From positions 1 through 64,000 of the forward strand of contig QCNP01000002.1 in NCBI GenBank assembly GCA_003210095.1: a stretch of 64,000 bases of DNA, written 5' to 3'. The notes beneath the pieces are model-generated. The model did not search any database. It had not been told where the DNA came from and saw nothing but the letters and a program-made list of their open reading frames with translations. The DNA is from Pelagibacteraceae bacterium AG-426-E17. Its GTDB lineage: Bacteria; Pseudomonadota; Alphaproteobacteria; Pelagibacterales; Pelagibacteraceae. Below, piece after piece: positions 8,799-18,979 of this stretch (positions are counted from its first letter, which is position 1; every line of letters begins with the position of its first letter). The position numbers and the translations under genes are program-made.

Positions 8799-9620
8799 TT
8801 AAGATGCTTTTTTAAGATTTTTTGTTTTTAAAGTTTGTGAAATTTCTTCATTATTGAAATATTTATCTCTTATTTTATCCCAATAAATAATTTCGAATTT
8901 TCCATTGTAATTTTCTACTAATGCGGTGCATGACTCAACCCAATCACCACAATTAAGATAATTTATTCCATTGAACTCTTGATCTTCCGCATGATGAATA
9001 TGACCACAAATTATTCCATCATATTTTTTGTTTTTTGCATAATCTGAAAGTGTTTTTTCATATTCGCCAATATATTTTACTGCATTTTTAACTTTATATT
9101 TTAAGAATTTAGCAAGTGACCAGTAATCTTTGCCTCTTAATTTTCTAAAGAAATTTATAACCACATTAATTCTTAGTAATAAATTATAAGCGACAGATCC
9201 AATTTTAGATAACCATTTAGCGTGTTTCATTACCCCGTCCCACGCATCACCATGTACAATTAAATATTTTTTTCCTAAATTAGTTTCGTGAACAATTCTA
9301 TTTAACATGTGTATGTCGCCAAAATTCATAGGAATAAATTTTCTAAATAATTCATCATGATTGCCTACTATGTAGAAAACTTTAGTACCATGTCTTGCTT
9401 TTCTTAATATTTTTTGAATTACGTCATTATGTTCTTGAGGCCAATAAAAATTTTTTTGCATCGCCCAAACATCAACAATATCTCCAACAAGATAAAGATT
9501 TTCTGATCTAGAGTTTTTAAAAAATTCTAAAATCTTACTTGCCTGACACCCCTTTGTTCCAAGATGTAAATCTGAAATAAATATACTTCTATACTTTAAT
9601 AAAGGTGATTTATTTGTCAT
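8799..9620 (-). CDS. plcP: Calcineurin-type metallophosphoesterase, probable phospholipase C PlcP (LpxH-like family)
   Basis: The 273-residue protein carries the full metallophosphoesterase set: FISDLHLGTKG (DxH), LVGDIVD (GD), IVGNHDE (GNHD), YLIVHGDAWD and the closing IICGHIHHAE (GHxH). Automatic pipelines usually call this family UDP-2,3-diacylglucosamine hydrolase. Two things favour PlcP, which cleaves the head group of phospholipids to give diacylglycerol. The lipid A operon in this window already has lpxI for the hydrolase step, and this gene is coupled to a lipid-type glycosyltransferase in the phosphate island. A candidate Pho box lies about 64 bases upstream. LpxH activity cannot be excluded from sequence. 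Confidence 0.8.
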   Translation of the reverse strand: MTNKSPLLKYRSIFISDLHLGTKGCQASKILEFFKNSRSENLYLVGDIVDVWAMQKNFYWPQEHNDVIQKILRKARHGTKVFYIVGNHDELFRKFIPMNFGDIHMLNRIVHETNLGKKYLIVHGDAWDGVMKHAKWLSKIGSVAYNLLLRINVVINFFRKLRGKDYWSLAKFLKYKVKNAVKYIGEYEKTLSDYAKNKKYDGIICGHIHHAEDQEFNGINYLNCGDWVESCTALVENYNGKFEIIYWDKIRDKYFNNEEISQTLKTKNLKKAS

Positions 9621-9683
9621 ATAAACTTGTTTTATTTTTTGATTCGCTTATAAGTAGAAACATAACTACCTTGTACATAATAA

Positions 9684-9701
9684 TGTTACAGAATTATTAA
9701 A
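9684..9701 (-). promoter_or_regulatory. Candidate Pho box between plcP and the lipid kinase gene
   Basis: On the plus strand, TGTTACA (9684-9690), a GAAT spacer and TATTAAA (9695-9701) repeat the unit, spacer and 11-bp period found upstream of pstS (5817-5845). A third unit at 9673 is poor. The distance to the plcP start (about 64 bases) resembles that at pstS. The element ends two bases before the ATG of the divergent kinase gene. PhoB binding is inferred. Confidence 0.5.
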
Positions 9702-9703
9702 TT

Positions 9704-10594
9704 ATGAAATTTTGTTTGATATATAATAAAAAATCTGCCGGTGGAAGAAAGACTAATTTTATTAAAAAGATTCTTTATGAAATTCGAAAACAATACAAGG
9801 TTGATTTTTTTGAGACAAAAAGTGAGAACCAAGCATCAGAAATAATAAAAAATATCCCAAAAAATCAATATAACAGATTATTATTAGCTGGTGGAGATGG
9901 GTCAGTTTCATTTGCTATTAACGAACTTATAAAAAATAATTTTAATTTTAATAAGGATTTTGCAATTGGATATATTCCAGCAGGAACAGCTAACATTCTA
10001 CAAGCTGAATTGGGTATGTCTAAAAACATTAAACAAATTGCAAAAACATTAACCTCAAATAATTTTAATAAATCTAATTTAATGAAAATAAATGAAAAAC
10101 ATTTTGTTTTGATGGCAGGATTAGGATGGGATGCTCAAATAGTTCAATCAATTAATTCCTCGATTAAAAAAATAATGGGAAAATTAATATTTGGTATCAA
10201 AGGTTTACAAAAATTTTTATTTATGAAGAATAATAAAATCAAGATATTTATCGATAATGAAACTATTTATGCAGATTGGGTTCTATGTACAAATAGCAAA
10301 TATTATGCAGGTCATCATTCAATAGCAAAAACAAATATCTTTGATGATAAAGTTGTTACATACATCTTTGAAAACTTAAATCGATTAAAATTATTATATT
10401 ACATATATTTAGTAGCTATTTATGGTAATTTAGAAAAATCAAAATCAGTGATTACAAAATATGATGATAATATTAAATTTGAAGGTGTGAATAGTAAAAT
10501 ACCAGTGCAAATTGATGGTGACAATTTTGGTAATTTCAAAGAAGTTTTAATTTCAAAATCAGAAAAAAAAATAAATATATTAAAGTCTGCTTAG
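9704..10594 (+). CDS. Diacylglycerol kinase family lipid kinase (YegS/DgkB type)
   Basis: The 296-residue protein has the DAGK catalytic signature: an N-terminal nucleotide-binding segment (LIYNKKSAGGRK), LLLAGGDGSVSFAINEL (GGDG, about residues 64-70) and YIPAGTANILQAEL (about 90-103), followed by the beta-sandwich domain. Such enzymes phosphorylate diacylglycerol or related lipids with ATP. It is divergent from plcP-agt with an 83-base shared upstream region, so it could return diacylglycerol made by PlcP to phosphatidic acid. It ends two bases from the convergent manC stop, leaving no room for a separate terminator. Confidence 0.85.
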   Translation: MKFCLIYNKKSAGGRKTNFIKKILYEIRKQYKVDFFETKSENQASEIIKNIPKNQYNRLLLAGGDGSVSFAINELIKNNFNFNKDFAIGYIPAGTANILQAELGMSKNIKQIAKTLTSNNFNKSNLMKINEKHFVLMAGLGWDAQIVQSINSSIKKIMGKLIFGIKGLQKFLFMKNNKIKIFIDNETIYADWVLCTNSKYYAGHHSIAKTNIFDDKVVTYIFENLNRLKLLYYIYLVAIYGNLEKSKSVITKYDDNIKFEGVNSKIPVQIDGDNFGNFKEVLISKSEKKINILKSA

Positions 10595-10596
10595 TA

Positions 10597-11799
10597 CTAT
10601 TTTACCCTACCATATACATCCTGATATCTAACAATATCTGTTTCTTTAAGGATTGAGCCTATTTGTGCTTCTACAATTTTAACCGGTTTTTTAAATGGAT
10701 TTTCAATTCTGTGAATAGCTCCTAATGGAATATAAATAGTTTCACCAGGTTTCTTTAAGAATTTACTTTTATTTAGAGTAATTCTTGGAATTCCATGAGT
10801 AACTACCCAATGTTCTGATCTATGGAAATGTTTTTGAAGACTTAAAATGCCTTTAGGTTTAACAAATAATTCTTTAATTAAAAATTCTTTGCCTTTAAAT
10901 AAGTTTGTATAGCTGCCCCATGGTCTATGAAATACGTTTTTCTTTTTAAAATATCTATTTTTAATTTTTCCATACATTTTGCAGATTTCTTTCCAGCTCC
11001 CTAGATCCGACCATGGAATATCAAGCTTGATCGCATTGATATTTTTAGTTTTCTCAAGTATTGCGTAATCAAACGATTTTGCTGTAGCTTTAGAAAATGA
11101 TTGTTTATTTAAATAATACACATTGCTTTTATATTTAGCTTTTATTACAGCTTTTTTACAGTTTCGAAAAATATTAGGCTGATATTTCTTAAAATTATTA
11201 ATAATTGAGTCTTTTCTCAAAAAAAACATCCCAGAGTTCCAGTATCCTTTTTGTCTAATTACTTGTTTTGCTCTCGATGTTTTAGGTTTTTCAATAAATT
11301 TGGTGACCTTATCAATATTCTTTTTTTTCTTAGTAATGAAATATCCATACTCACTAGATGGACTTGTTGGCTTTATGCCAAATATAAATATATTTTTTTC
11401 ATCTAAATTTGACTTATTTTTATTAATAGCTGTAATTAATTTGTTAGGCTTTTCAATTAAATGATCTGCAGTAAAATACATTAATGGCTGATTATACGGT
11501 ACATCTTTAATTAATGCTGATGCTAAAATTGCTGGAGCAGTATTTTTTTTTGCTGGTTCTAAAATAATTTTATATTTTGTAATTCTGCTTTTCTTCAAAG
11601 CTTTTTTTACATCCTTAATATACTTTGAATTAGTACTTATAATTGGGTAATCAAAAACTTTACTTTTAACTCTTTCAAAAGTTTTATTAATTAAAGTCCA
11701 GCCACCAAAATCTATAAATTGTTTTGCTTGATGATTAGATTTTTTGGGCCAAAGTCTTGTTCCAGCCCCACCGCATAAAATAACCGGTCTAATTTTCAT
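10597..11799 (-). CDS. manC: Mannose-1-phosphate guanylyltransferase / mannose-6-phosphate isomerase (type II)
   Basis: The 400-residue protein has two domains. An N-terminal nucleotidyltransferase (about 1-280) has ILCGGAGTRLWPKKS, FTADHLI and FIEKP. A C-terminal cupin isomerase (about 285-400) has HRPWGSY, LQKHFHRSEHW, IPLGAIHRIENP and VEAQIGS. The pyrophosphorylase loop normally ends WPxSR; here an extra Lys gives WPKKSN, a mild variation. The protein should make GDP-mannose from mannose-6-phosphate for surface polysaccharide or glycolipid. It is shorter than the usual 470 residues. The ATG overlaps the ilvD stop by one base. Confidence 0.88.
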   Translation of the reverse strand: MKIRPVILCGGAGTRLWPKKSNHQAKQFIDFGGWTLINKTFERVKSKVFDYPIISTNSKYIKDVKKALKKSRITKYKIILEPAKKNTAPAILASALIKDVPYNQPLMYFTADHLIEKPNKLITAINKNKSNLDEKNIFIFGIKPTSPSSEYGYFITKKKKNIDKVTKFIEKPKTSRAKQVIRQKGYWNSGMFFLRKDSIINNFKKYQPNIFRNCKKAVIKAKYKSNVYYLNKQSFSKATAKSFDYAILEKTKNINAIKLDIPWSDLGSWKEICKMYGKIKNRYFKKKNVFHRPWGSYTNLFKGKEFLIKELFVKPKGILSLQKHFHRSEHWVVTHGIPRITLNKSKFLKKPGETIYIPLGAIHRIENPFKKPVKIVEAQIGSILKETDIVRYQDVYGRVK

Positions 11800-13514
11800 T
11801 AAATATCAGCGTATACTTTAACCTCGTTTTTACCACCAGGATGTGTTGGTGCTCCTAAATATGCTGGTCCAACTGTTTGTGCATACTTCCAAAGAGTTCC
11901 ATTACCAAAATTAATCTTTTTAGGTCTCCACTTTTTACGTCTTTTTTGCAATTCTTTTTTAGACAATCTAACATTGATAGTTCCTTTTTTAGCATCAATG
12001 TCTATTACGTCTCCGTTTCTAAGTAATGCTATTGGTCCTCCAACAGATGCTTCTGGACCAACGTGACCAATACAAAAACCCCTTGTTGCACCTGAAAATC
12101 TACCATCAGTAATAAGTGCTACCTTCTCCCCTTTTCCTTGGCCGTAAATTGCACCAGTTGTCTGTAACATTTCTCTCATACCAGGACCGCCTTTTGGACC
12201 TTCGTATCTAATAATAATTATGTCTCCGTCTTTATATTTTTTATTCTTAACAGCTTTATAAGCAGACTCTTCTGTATCAAAACATCTTGCTGTTCCTGTA
12301 AATTGTAATTTTTTTAATCCAGCAACTTTTACAATTGCTCCTTCTGGTGCAAGATTTCCTTTTAAACCTACAACACCACCATCATTAGAAAGTGGATTGT
12401 TATATTTTCTCATAACTTTTTGTTTTGGATTAAATTTGATATTTTTAAGATTTTGTCTCATAGTTTTTCCAGTAACAGTCATACAGTCACCATGGATATA
12501 TCCACCGTCTAACAAAGTTCTTAATAACATTGGTACACCACCTGCTAACCACATATCTTTTGCAACATATCTTCCGCCTGGTTTTAAATCTGCAAGATAA
12601 GGAGTTCTTTTAAAAATTTTAGCAACATCCATTAAATCAAATTTAATACCTATTTCATTTGCAATAGCTGGTAAATGTAATGCAGCATTAGTTGATCCTC
12701 CAGTTGCTGCAACAATTGTTGCTGCATTTTCTAATGCTTTTCTTGTTACAATATCTCTTGGTCTAATATTTTTTGCTAATAAATTCATTACAGCTTTTCC
12801 ACTTTGTAATGCAAATTTGTCTCTTTGTTCATAGGGTGCTGGAGTTCCAGCTGAATAAGGTAATGCTAATCCCATCGCCTCTGAGACACATGCCATAGTG
12901 TTTGCTGTAAATTGACCTCCACAAGCACCTGCACTTGGACAAGCTTTTAATTCTAATTTTCTTAAAGCATGTGCATTCATTTGTCCTGAAGAATATTTTC
13001 CTACACCTTCAAAAACATCTACTACAGTTACATCTTTACCGTTAAATCTTCCAGGAAGTATAGAGCCTCCATAAATAAATACACTTGGCACATTTAATCT
13101 AACCATCGCCATCATCAAACCAGGTAAAGATTTATCACAACCTGCAACACCAACTAAGGCATCATAACAATGACCTCTCACAGTAAGCTCAGTTGAATCA
13201 GCAATTACATCTCTTGAAACTAATGAAGATTTCATCCCCTCATGACCCATTGCAATTCCATCCGTCACTGTAATTGTGCAAAATTCTCTTGGTGTTCCTC
13301 CAGATGATTTAACACCTTTTTTAACAGACTGTGCTTGTCTCATTAAAGCAATATTACAGGGTGCAGCCTCGTTCCATGTTGAAACTACTCCCACAAAGGG
13401 TTTTGCAACATCTTTTTCTGTCAATTTCATTGCATAATAAAAAGATCTTTGAGGAGCTTTATCTGGTCCTAGCGAAGTATGTCTACTTGGTAGTTTTTTT
13501 TTATTAAATTTCAT
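11799..13514 (-). CDS. ilvD: Dihydroxy-acid dehydratase
   Basis: This 571-residue enzyme carries out the dehydration step of valine and isoleucine synthesis (2,3-dihydroxy-acid to 2-keto acid). The iron-sulfur ligands are visible in GCDKSLPG (about residue 122) and [16 protein letters not shown] (about 193). The C-terminal part has the conserved [12 protein letters not shown] segment. The length is standard. It overlaps both neighbours by one base (TAATG at manC and at valS). Linking it to valyl-tRNA synthetase gives a valine-themed cluster, although no common regulation is visible. Confidence 0.97.
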   Translation of the reverse strand: MKFNKKKLPSRHTSLGPDKAPQRSFYYAMKLTEKDVAKPFVGVVSTWNEAAPCNIALMRQAQSVKKGVKSSGGTPREFCTITVTDGIAMGHEGMKSSLVSRDVIADSTELTVRGHCYDALVGVAGCDKSLPGLMMAMVRLNVPSVFIYGGSILPGRFNGKDVTVVDVFEGVGKYSSGQMNAHALRKLELKACPSAGACGGQFTANTMACVSEAMGLALPYSAGTPAPYEQRDKFALQSGKAVMNLLAKNIRPRDIVTRKALENAATIVAATGGSTNAALHLPAIANEIGIKFDLMDVAKIFKRTPYLADLKPGGRYVAKDMWLAGGVPMLLRTLLDGGYIHGDCMTVTGKTMRQNLKNIKFNPKQKVMRKYNNPLSNDGGVVGLKGNLAPEGAIVKVAGLKKLQFTGTARCFDTEESAYKAVKNKKYKDGDIIIIRYEGPKGGPGMREMLQTTGAIYGQGKGEKVALITDGRFSGATRGFCIGHVGPEASVGGPIALLRNGDVIDIDAKKGTINVRLSKKELQKRRKKWRPKKINFGNGTLWKYAQTVGPAYLGAPTHPGGKNEVKVYADI

Positions 13515-16135
13515 TACAAACCTTTAACTGTGATTGATATTTTATCAATATTTTTCTGTAGTTTATTATAGTTATTTTTCTCTTGATCAACAATATTTTT
13601 TGGTGCCCTATCGACAAAACTTTTATTTGATAATCTTTTTGATATTACATCTAATTCTGCCTCATATTTGCTCTGCCTTTTAAGTAAATTCTCTTTAATT
13701 AATGATAGGTCAACTGACTGGTCAAAGTAAATTTTAAATATATCACCTGCAATTACAAGATTTGCAGATGGTTTGTTTTTTTCACTGTCAAAGAAATTAC
13801 TAATTCTACCCAATCTCTTTAGTACAATTTCATTTTTAATAATAAAATCCTGATCTTTTTTTGGTAAATTAACCAATGACATATCAACAAAAGAGCCAGG
13901 ACTTACATTTAGTTCATTTTTAAAAGATCTTAGTTGGCTTATAAGATCAATTATTTTTTGGACCTCTTTAATATTTTTGTCACTTTTTATTTTATTTAAA
14001 GTCCAATTTGTATGCATTAAATAACTACTATTTAATTTATCGAGTTTATTCTTTAGCCAGAGTTCCTCTGTTATAAACGGGATAAAAGGGTGTAATAAAA
14101 CTAAGATTTCTTTAAAGACGTAAGAGGTCGTTAATTTTACCTCATTAATAGATTTTTTATCTTTGGAATTTAAAATGGTTTTTGAAAGCTCTATATACCA
14201 ATCACAATAAGAATGCCAAACAAACTGATAGATATTTCTAGCAGCTTCATCAAATCTGTATTCTTTGATGTTTTTTTCTATTTCCTTTGTTGTTTGATTT
14301 AACTCTGAAATTATCCATTTATTGATATTAAGTTTAATTTTTGGTGATTTTTTTGACTTTTTAAAATCACATTTATTCATAGATAAAAAATTATTAGCAT
14401 TCCACAACTTATTTAAAAAGTTTCTATAGCCTTTAACTCTATCCTCTGAGAGTTTCACATCACGACCAGGTGAAGCCATTGATAATAATGTAAATCTTAA
14501 CGCATCTGCGCTGTACTTTTCTATTAATACTAAGGGGTCAATAACATTGCCTTTAGATTTTGACATTTTTTGACCCTTTTCATCTCTAACTAAAGCATGA
14601 ACATAAATATCTTTAAAAGGTTCTTTATTTAAAAATTCCATTCCAAACATCATCATTCTTGCAACCCAAAAAAAAATAATATCAAAGCCAGTAACTAATA
14701 CAGATGTTGGATAAAACTTTTTTAAATATTCATTTTTTTTTGGCCATCCTAAGGTTGCAAAAGCCCATAAACCTGATGAGAACCACGTGTCTAATACGTC
14801 TTCATCTCTAATTAATTCAACATCTTTTTTATACTTTTTTTTAGCAAGTTTTTTTGCTTCGTTTAAATTATTTGCAACGAATATCTTTTTATCTGGACCA
14901 TACCAAGCAGGTATTTGATGACCCCACCATAACTGTCTTGAAATACACCATGGCTCTATATTATTCATCCATTGAAAGTATGTTTTAGACCAATTTTTTG
15001 GAAAGAAACTTGTTTTTTTGTTCTTAACTATCTTCTTTGCTTTGATAGATAATTTTTTTGCATCTGCAAACCATTGTTCAGTTAAATAAGGTTCGATAAC
15101 AGAATTTGATCTGTCACCATATGGAACTTTATTTTTTATTTTTTCCTCTTTTATTAATTTGTCACCTAATTCATTAAGTATTTTTTTTCGAGCCTCAAAT
15201 CTATCTAATCCAATATATTCACTTGGTGCGTTATTATTTATTTTGCCATCCTCAGTGAAAATATTTATAATTTCTAATTTATTTCTTTTACCAACATCAT
15301 AGTCATTAAAATCATGTGCTGGTGTAATTTTAACAGCTCCAGAACCTTGCTCTGGATCTGCATAATCATCAGCTATTATTTTAATTTTTCTATTTGTGAT
15401 CGGTAAAATAACATTTTTTCCAACTAAACTTTGATATCTTTCATCTTTAGGATTTACAGCTACTGCTGTATCGCCAAGCATAGTTTCGGGCCTAGTTGTC
15501 GCAATTGTTATAAAATTTGACGAATTTTCTATTTGGTAATTTATGTAATATAGCTTTGAATTGACCTCTCTTTGATCAACCTCTAGATCTGATATGGCAG
15601 TTTTTAGAACCGTATCCCAATTTACTAATTTTTTTGACTTATAAATTAATCCTTTGTTGTACAAATCTATGAAAACTTTGATTACAGATGAGGATAAATT
15701 TTTATCCATTGTAAATGCGTTTCTCGACCAATCACATGAACATCCAAGTTTTTTTAGTTGATTGATAATTATACCGCCATATTCATTTTTCCACTCCCAA
15801 ACTTTTTTTACAAATTTATCTCTACCTATGGTTTTTTTATTAATATTTTGGCTTTCTAACTTTTTCTCTACTAGGGCCTGAGTTGCAATACCCGCATGGT
15901 CAGTTCCAGGTTGCCACAAGGTCTCATAATTATTCATTCTATGATATCTAATTAATAAATCTTGGATCGTATTGTTTAAAGCATGCCCCATATGTAAGCT
16001 TCCGGTTACATTAGGTGGTGGTATTACAATTGAATATTTTTTCTTATTTTTTTTTGGTTTAAAAAGTTGTTTTTTTTCCCAATAGGAATAAATCTTATTT
16101 TCTACCTTTGTATGTATATATTTTTCTAAACTCAT
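13514..16135 (-). CDS. valS: Valyl-tRNA synthetase
   Basis: The 873-residue class I synthetase has the HIGH-type motif [16 protein letters not shown] (about residues 39-54), an editing (CP1) domain with [15 protein letters not shown], the KMSKS loop [14 protein letters not shown] (about 520-533), an anticodon-binding helical domain and a C-terminal coiled-coil arm rich in Lys. It charges tRNA-Val in the cytoplasm. The ATG at 16133-16135 starts the ilvD-manC run, and the stop overlaps the ilvD start by one base. Confidence 0.97.
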   Translation of the reverse strand: MSLEKYIHTKVENKIYSYWEKKQLFKPKKNKKKYSIVIPPPNVTGSLHMGHALNNTIQDLLIRYHRMNNYETLWQPGTDHAGIATQALVEKKLESQNINKKTIGRDKFVKKVWEWKNEYGGIIINQLKKLGCSCDWSRNAFTMDKNLSSSVIKVFIDLYNKGLIYKSKKLVNWDTVLKTAISDLEVDQREVNSKLYYINYQIENSSNFITIATTRPETMLGDTAVAVNPKDERYQSLVGKNVILPITNRKIKIIADDYADPEQGSGAVKITPAHDFNDYDVGKRNKLEIINIFTEDGKINNNAPSEYIGLDRFEARKKILNELGDKLIKEEKIKNKVPYGDRSNSVIEPYLTEQWFADAKKLSIKAKKIVKNKKTSFFPKNWSKTYFQWMNNIEPWCISRQLWWGHQIPAWYGPDKKIFVANNLNEAKKLAKKKYKKDVELIRDEDVLDTWFSSGLWAFATLGWPKKNEYLKKFYPTSVLVTGFDIIFFWVARMMMFGMEFLNKEPFKDIYVHALVRDEKGQKMSKSKGNVIDPLVLIEKYSADALRFTLLSMASPGRDVKLSEDRVKGYRNFLNKLWNANNFLSMNKCDFKKSKKSPKIKLNINKWIISELNQTTKEIEKNIKEYRFDEAARNIYQFVWHSYCDWYIELSKTILNSKDKKSINEVKLTTSYVFKEILVLLHPFIPFITEELWLKNKLDKLNSSYLMHTNWTLNKIKSDKNIKEVQKIIDLISQLRSFKNELNVSPGSFVDMSLVNLPKKDQDFIIKNEIVLKRLGRISNFFDSEKNKPSANLVIAGDIFKIYFDQSVDLSLIKENLLKRQSKYEAELDVISKRLSNKSFVDRAPKNIVDQEKNNYNKLQKNIDKISITVKGL

Positions 16136-16253
16136 TAGTGATTTATAGTTTATAATTCAATAAACACATTAAACAACAATCAAAATTAGATTGAATTTGA
16201 TAGAATATTTCATATATAAACATCAAATAGATTGTATTGTTAATCATTTTAAC

Positions 16254-16327
16254 GGTAACGTGGCGGAATGGTTACGCAGAGGATTGCAAATCCTTGTATC
16301 CCGGTTCGATTCCGGGCGTTACCTCCA
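16254..16327 (+). tRNA. tRNA-Cys (GCA)
   Basis: The acceptor stem GGTAACG (16254-16260) pairs with CGTTACC (16317-16323), followed by T and an encoded CCA. The anticodon loop TTGCAAA sits on a GAGGA/TCCTT stem, so the anticodon is GCA. The T arm contains GGTTCGATTCC. Length is 74 nt. The 115 bases between the valS start and this gene are AT-rich; I saw no convincing promoter there. Confidence 0.97.
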
Positions 16328-16378
16328 AAAAAAAGAGTTGTTTTAACCTAAAAAAAAAGTAAGTTTTGATTTTTACAT

Positions 16379-16454
16379 TCCTCGGTAGCTCAGTTGGTAG
16401 AGCAGTTGACTGTTAATCAATTGGTCGCAGGTTCGAGTCCTGCCCGAGGAGCCA
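16379..16454 (+). tRNA. tRNA-Asn (GTT)
   Basis: The acceptor stem TCCTCGG pairs with CCGAGGA (16444-16450), followed by G and an encoded CCA. The anticodon loop CTGTTAA sits on a TTGA/TCAA-type stem, giving GTT. D arm AGCTCAGTTGGTAGAGC and T arm GGTTCGAGTCC are standard. Length is 76 nt. It ends one base before the convergent regulator gene's stop. Confidence 0.97.
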
Positions 16455-16455
16455 A

Positions 16456-16827
16456 TTATACTGCTTTTGCTACTTTGTTATTTAATCTTTCTAAATTTTT
16501 TGAAAATTTTAATTTTTGATCTTCAGATAATTCAGAATATACTTTCAACAAAAAATTATAATTAATATTTAGATGACCTTCTTTAATTTTTTCAGCATTT
16601 ATCAAGTATTCTGAAAAATCCTCAAAAAAATAACTTATTGGAACCTTTAAATAATTAGAAAGTTGTAACAATCTCATTGAACTAACACCATTTGTTCCTT
16701 TTTCGTATTTTTGAATTTGTTGAAATGTAACGTTGATTGCTTTAGCTACTTTAGTTTGAGTTAAACCCAATGCTAAGCGTCTTAACTTAAGTTTGCTACC
16801 TAAGTGTTTATTAAAATTATCTTCCAT
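16456..16827 (-). CDS. Cro/C1-type helix-turn-helix transcriptional regulator
   Basis: The 123-residue protein has an N-terminal HTH_3 domain (about residues 10-65: LKLRRLALGLTQTKVAKAI, then FQQIQKYEKG and ISYFFED). A charged helical tail of about 55 residues follows, probably for dimerisation. This layout is common among small alphaproteobacterial regulators; the target is unknown. It is transcribed toward the tRNA genes and away from nothing else obvious, with a 147-base upstream gap to aapP. It is a stand-alone gene in an otherwise crowded window. Confidence 0.85.
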   Translation of the reverse strand: MEDNFNKHLGSKLKLRRLALGLTQTKVAKAINVTFQQIQKYEKGTNGVSSMRLLQLSNYLKVPISYFFEDFSEYLINAEKIKEGHLNINYNFLLKVYSELSEDQKLKFSKNLERLNNKVAKAV

Positions 16828-16974
16828 TAAGACCCCTCTTTAAAAGGTTAATTCAACTCTATCCTGAAGGTTTATGCAAGCACAAAAAAAATTATTTTTA
16901 GGTAAATATGGGGCTTGACAATCAGAAAAATTTAAAAAATTGCTGTGAAAAATAGGGTATTTTGAACATTATAA

Positions 16975-17709
16975 TTACAAAATTTGACTTAAAAATAGCT
17001 TTGTACGATCACTCTTTGGGTTTGCAAAAAATTCTTTTGTCGTATTTTTTTCAACAATCATACCTTCATCCATAAAAATTACTTCATCTGCCACTTCTTT
17101 AGCAAATCCCATTTCATGTGTTACTACAATCATTGTCATTCCACCTTTTGCGAGGTTTACCATTGCATCTAAAACTTCTTTAATCATCTCTGGATCTAAA
17201 GCAGATGTAGGTTCGTCAAATAACATTATCTTTGGCTCCATGCACAATGCTCTTGCAATTGCTGATCTTTGTTGTTGGCCACCAGATAATTGACCTGGAA
17301 ATTTATAAGCCTGGTCAGCAATTTGAACTTGTTCCAATTGTTTTAAAGCTAACTCCTCTGCTTTCTTTTTTGGCATTTTCTTAACCCATATAGGTGCCAA
17401 TGTGCAATTATCTAATATTGATAAATGTGGAAATAAGTTAAATTGCTGAAAAACCATTCCAACTTCAGCTCTAATTTCTTCAATATTTTTTGTATTTTCA
17501 CTTAATTCATTGCCATCAACAATTATTGTGCCTTCTTGATGTTCCTCTAACCTGTTTATACATCTGATTAAAGTCGATTTTCCAGATCCTGAGGGACCAC
17601 ACACAACTATTTTTTGTTTTGCTTTAACATCTAGATTAATATTTTTTAAAACCTGAAAATCTCCAAACCATTTGTTTACATCATTTATTTTAATTATTGG
17701 CTCAGACAT
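16975..17709 (-). CDS. aapP: General L-amino acid ABC transporter ATP-binding protein AapP
   Basis: The 244-residue ATPase has Walker [10 protein letters not shown] (about 38-46), signature [15 protein letters not shown] (about 140), Walker [14 protein letters not shown] and the H-loop VVTHEMGF. The sequence closely follows the polar amino acid GlnQ/AapP subfamily. It is the last gene of the aapJQMP operon, starting immediately after the aapM stop with no gap. It energises uptake of a broad set of amino acids. Confidence 0.95.
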   Translation of the reverse strand: MSEPIIKINDVNKWFGDFQVLKNINLDVKAKQKIVVCGPSGSGKSTLIRCINRLEEHQEGTIIVDGNELSENTKNIEEIRAEVGMVFQQFNLFPHLSILDNCTLAPIWVKKMPKKKAEELALKQLEQVQIADQAYKFPGQLSGGQQQRSAIARALCMEPKIMLFDEPTSALDPEMIKEVLDAMVNLAKGGMTMIVVTHEMGFAKEVADEVIFMDEGMIVEKNTTKEFFANPKSDRTKLFLSQIL

Positions 17710-18978
17710 TTATCTTTCCGTTTTATATTTCCGCTCAAGATTATAACTATATTTACTCATTGCATAGCAAATTATCCAAAAAATTATAGCTGCAAAGATA
17801 TAACCTTCCATTGCAAAACCTAGCCATTTAGGATTTGTTTTAGCAAGAGCAAGCATTCCAGCTAATTCAGCTAGTCCGACAACAAAAATTAAAGGAGTAT
17901 CTTTTACTAAAGCTAGAAAAGTATTTGCTATACCTGGTATCACTAATTTTAAAGCTTGAGGAAGAATAACAAAAATATGCATTTTCCAATATCCCATACC
18001 TAACGATTTGGCAGCATCATATTGACCCCTCGGTAAAGCTTGTAAACCTCCCCTTATAACTTCAGCACAATAAGCTGCTTCAAATAATGTAATTGCGATT
18101 ATAACTCTTACTAATTTATCCATAAAAAAATCTTCTGGCAAAAACATAGGAAACATTACAGACGACATAAATAAAACTGTTATTAATGGCACGCCTCTCC
18201 AAAATTCAATATAACAAATTGAGATATATCTTATTGCTGGTAAATTTGATCTTCTTCCTAAGGCTAGTATCATTCCTAATGGGAAGCAAAAAATTAAACA
18301 GAAAAATGATACAATAAAGGTAAGTGAAAGGCCACCCCAAGCACCTGTTTCGACCCATACTAAACCAAAAGAGCCTCCAGAAATTAAATAGTAAATTATT
18401 AAAAAAGCAATAATTGGATAAATGATAACATAGTAAAGTGCTAAATATTTTTTTAAATTTTCTTTGAAAAAGTAACCAACAAAACCTAACGCAATTACTA
18501 AAATAAATGCTGAATTTATACGCCAGTGAAGCTCATTTGGGTACATTCCATACATAAATCTCTTGAACCAAACCTTTATGTATGTCCAACAAGCACCCGT
18601 ACCTGTACAAGCCTCTTTAGTTTCACCCGAGATATTAGCATCTAAGATCATCCAGCTTAATGCAGGTGGTATTGCTTTTAATACTGTGAAAATAATTAAC
18701 AATGTGAGCAAAGCGTTAAAGTTTGTTGTATTTATATGTTTGTTAAGATTATCAATAAACTTAATACCGGTATATTCCATTCTTATAAATGAGAGACCTA
18801 TTAAACCAATTATTAAGGGGAAGAATATAGTGAGATTGCCTGGTAAAAATGAAGTTATATTTAAATTTAAAAATGAATATATAAAGACATCAAAAATAGA
18901 TAATATAAATAATAAAGATCCTATATAAATATTAGTCATAGGATTGTTAGTTTTTAAAGTAGTTAAACTTAATTTCAT
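17710..18978 (-). CDS. aapM: General L-amino acid ABC transporter permease AapM
   Basis: This large permease has about eight membrane helices. An extended N-terminal region contains a cysteine-bearing loop (TKEACTGTGACW), and the C-terminal BPD_transp_1 core includes the coupling loop YDAAKSLGMGYWKMHIFVILPQA. The open frame can be extended to a TTG at 18999. I chose the ATG at 18976-18978 (422 residues) because it follows the aapQ stop by one base, matching the tight spacing elsewhere in the operon. It pairs with AapQ in the membrane. Confidence 0.94.
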   Translation of the reverse strand: MKLSLTTLKTNNPMTNIYIGSLLFILSIFDVFIYSFLNLNITSFLPGNLTIFFPLIIGLIGLSFIRMEYTGIKFIDNLNKHINTTNFNALLTLLIIFTVLKAIPPALSWMILDANISGETKEACTGTGACWTYIKVWFKRFMYGMYPNELHWRINSAFILVIALGFVGYFFKENLKKYLALYYVIIYPIIAFLIIYYLISGGSFGLVWVETGAWGGLSLTFIVSFFCLIFCFPLGMILALGRRSNLPAIRYISICYIEFWRGVPLITVLFMSSVMFPMFLPEDFFMDKLVRVIIAITLFEAAYCAEVIRGGLQALPRGQYDAAKSLGMGYWKMHIFVILPQALKLVIPGIANTFLALVKDTPLIFVVGLAELAGMLALAKTNPKWLGFAMEGYIFAAIIFWIICYAMSKYSYNLERKYKTER

Positions 18979-18979
18979 T

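Noticed and set aside
8799-9620. Reading the phosphoesterase as the lipid A enzyme LpxH
   Set aside because: lpxI is present in the lipid A operon for the same step, and this gene is coupled to a glycosyltransferase in the phosphate island. PlcP is the better reading, although sequence alone does not exclude LpxH.
16254-16454. tRNA pair as an integration site for a mobile element
   Set aside because: No integrase, direct repeat of a tRNA end or foreign-looking gene is nearby; the HTH gene has the same base composition as its neighbours.
16914-16973. TTGACA at 16914 and TATAAT at 16968 as a plus-strand promoter
   Set aside because: The spacing is about 48 bases, far from 17, and no plus-strand gene follows; aapP is on the other strand.
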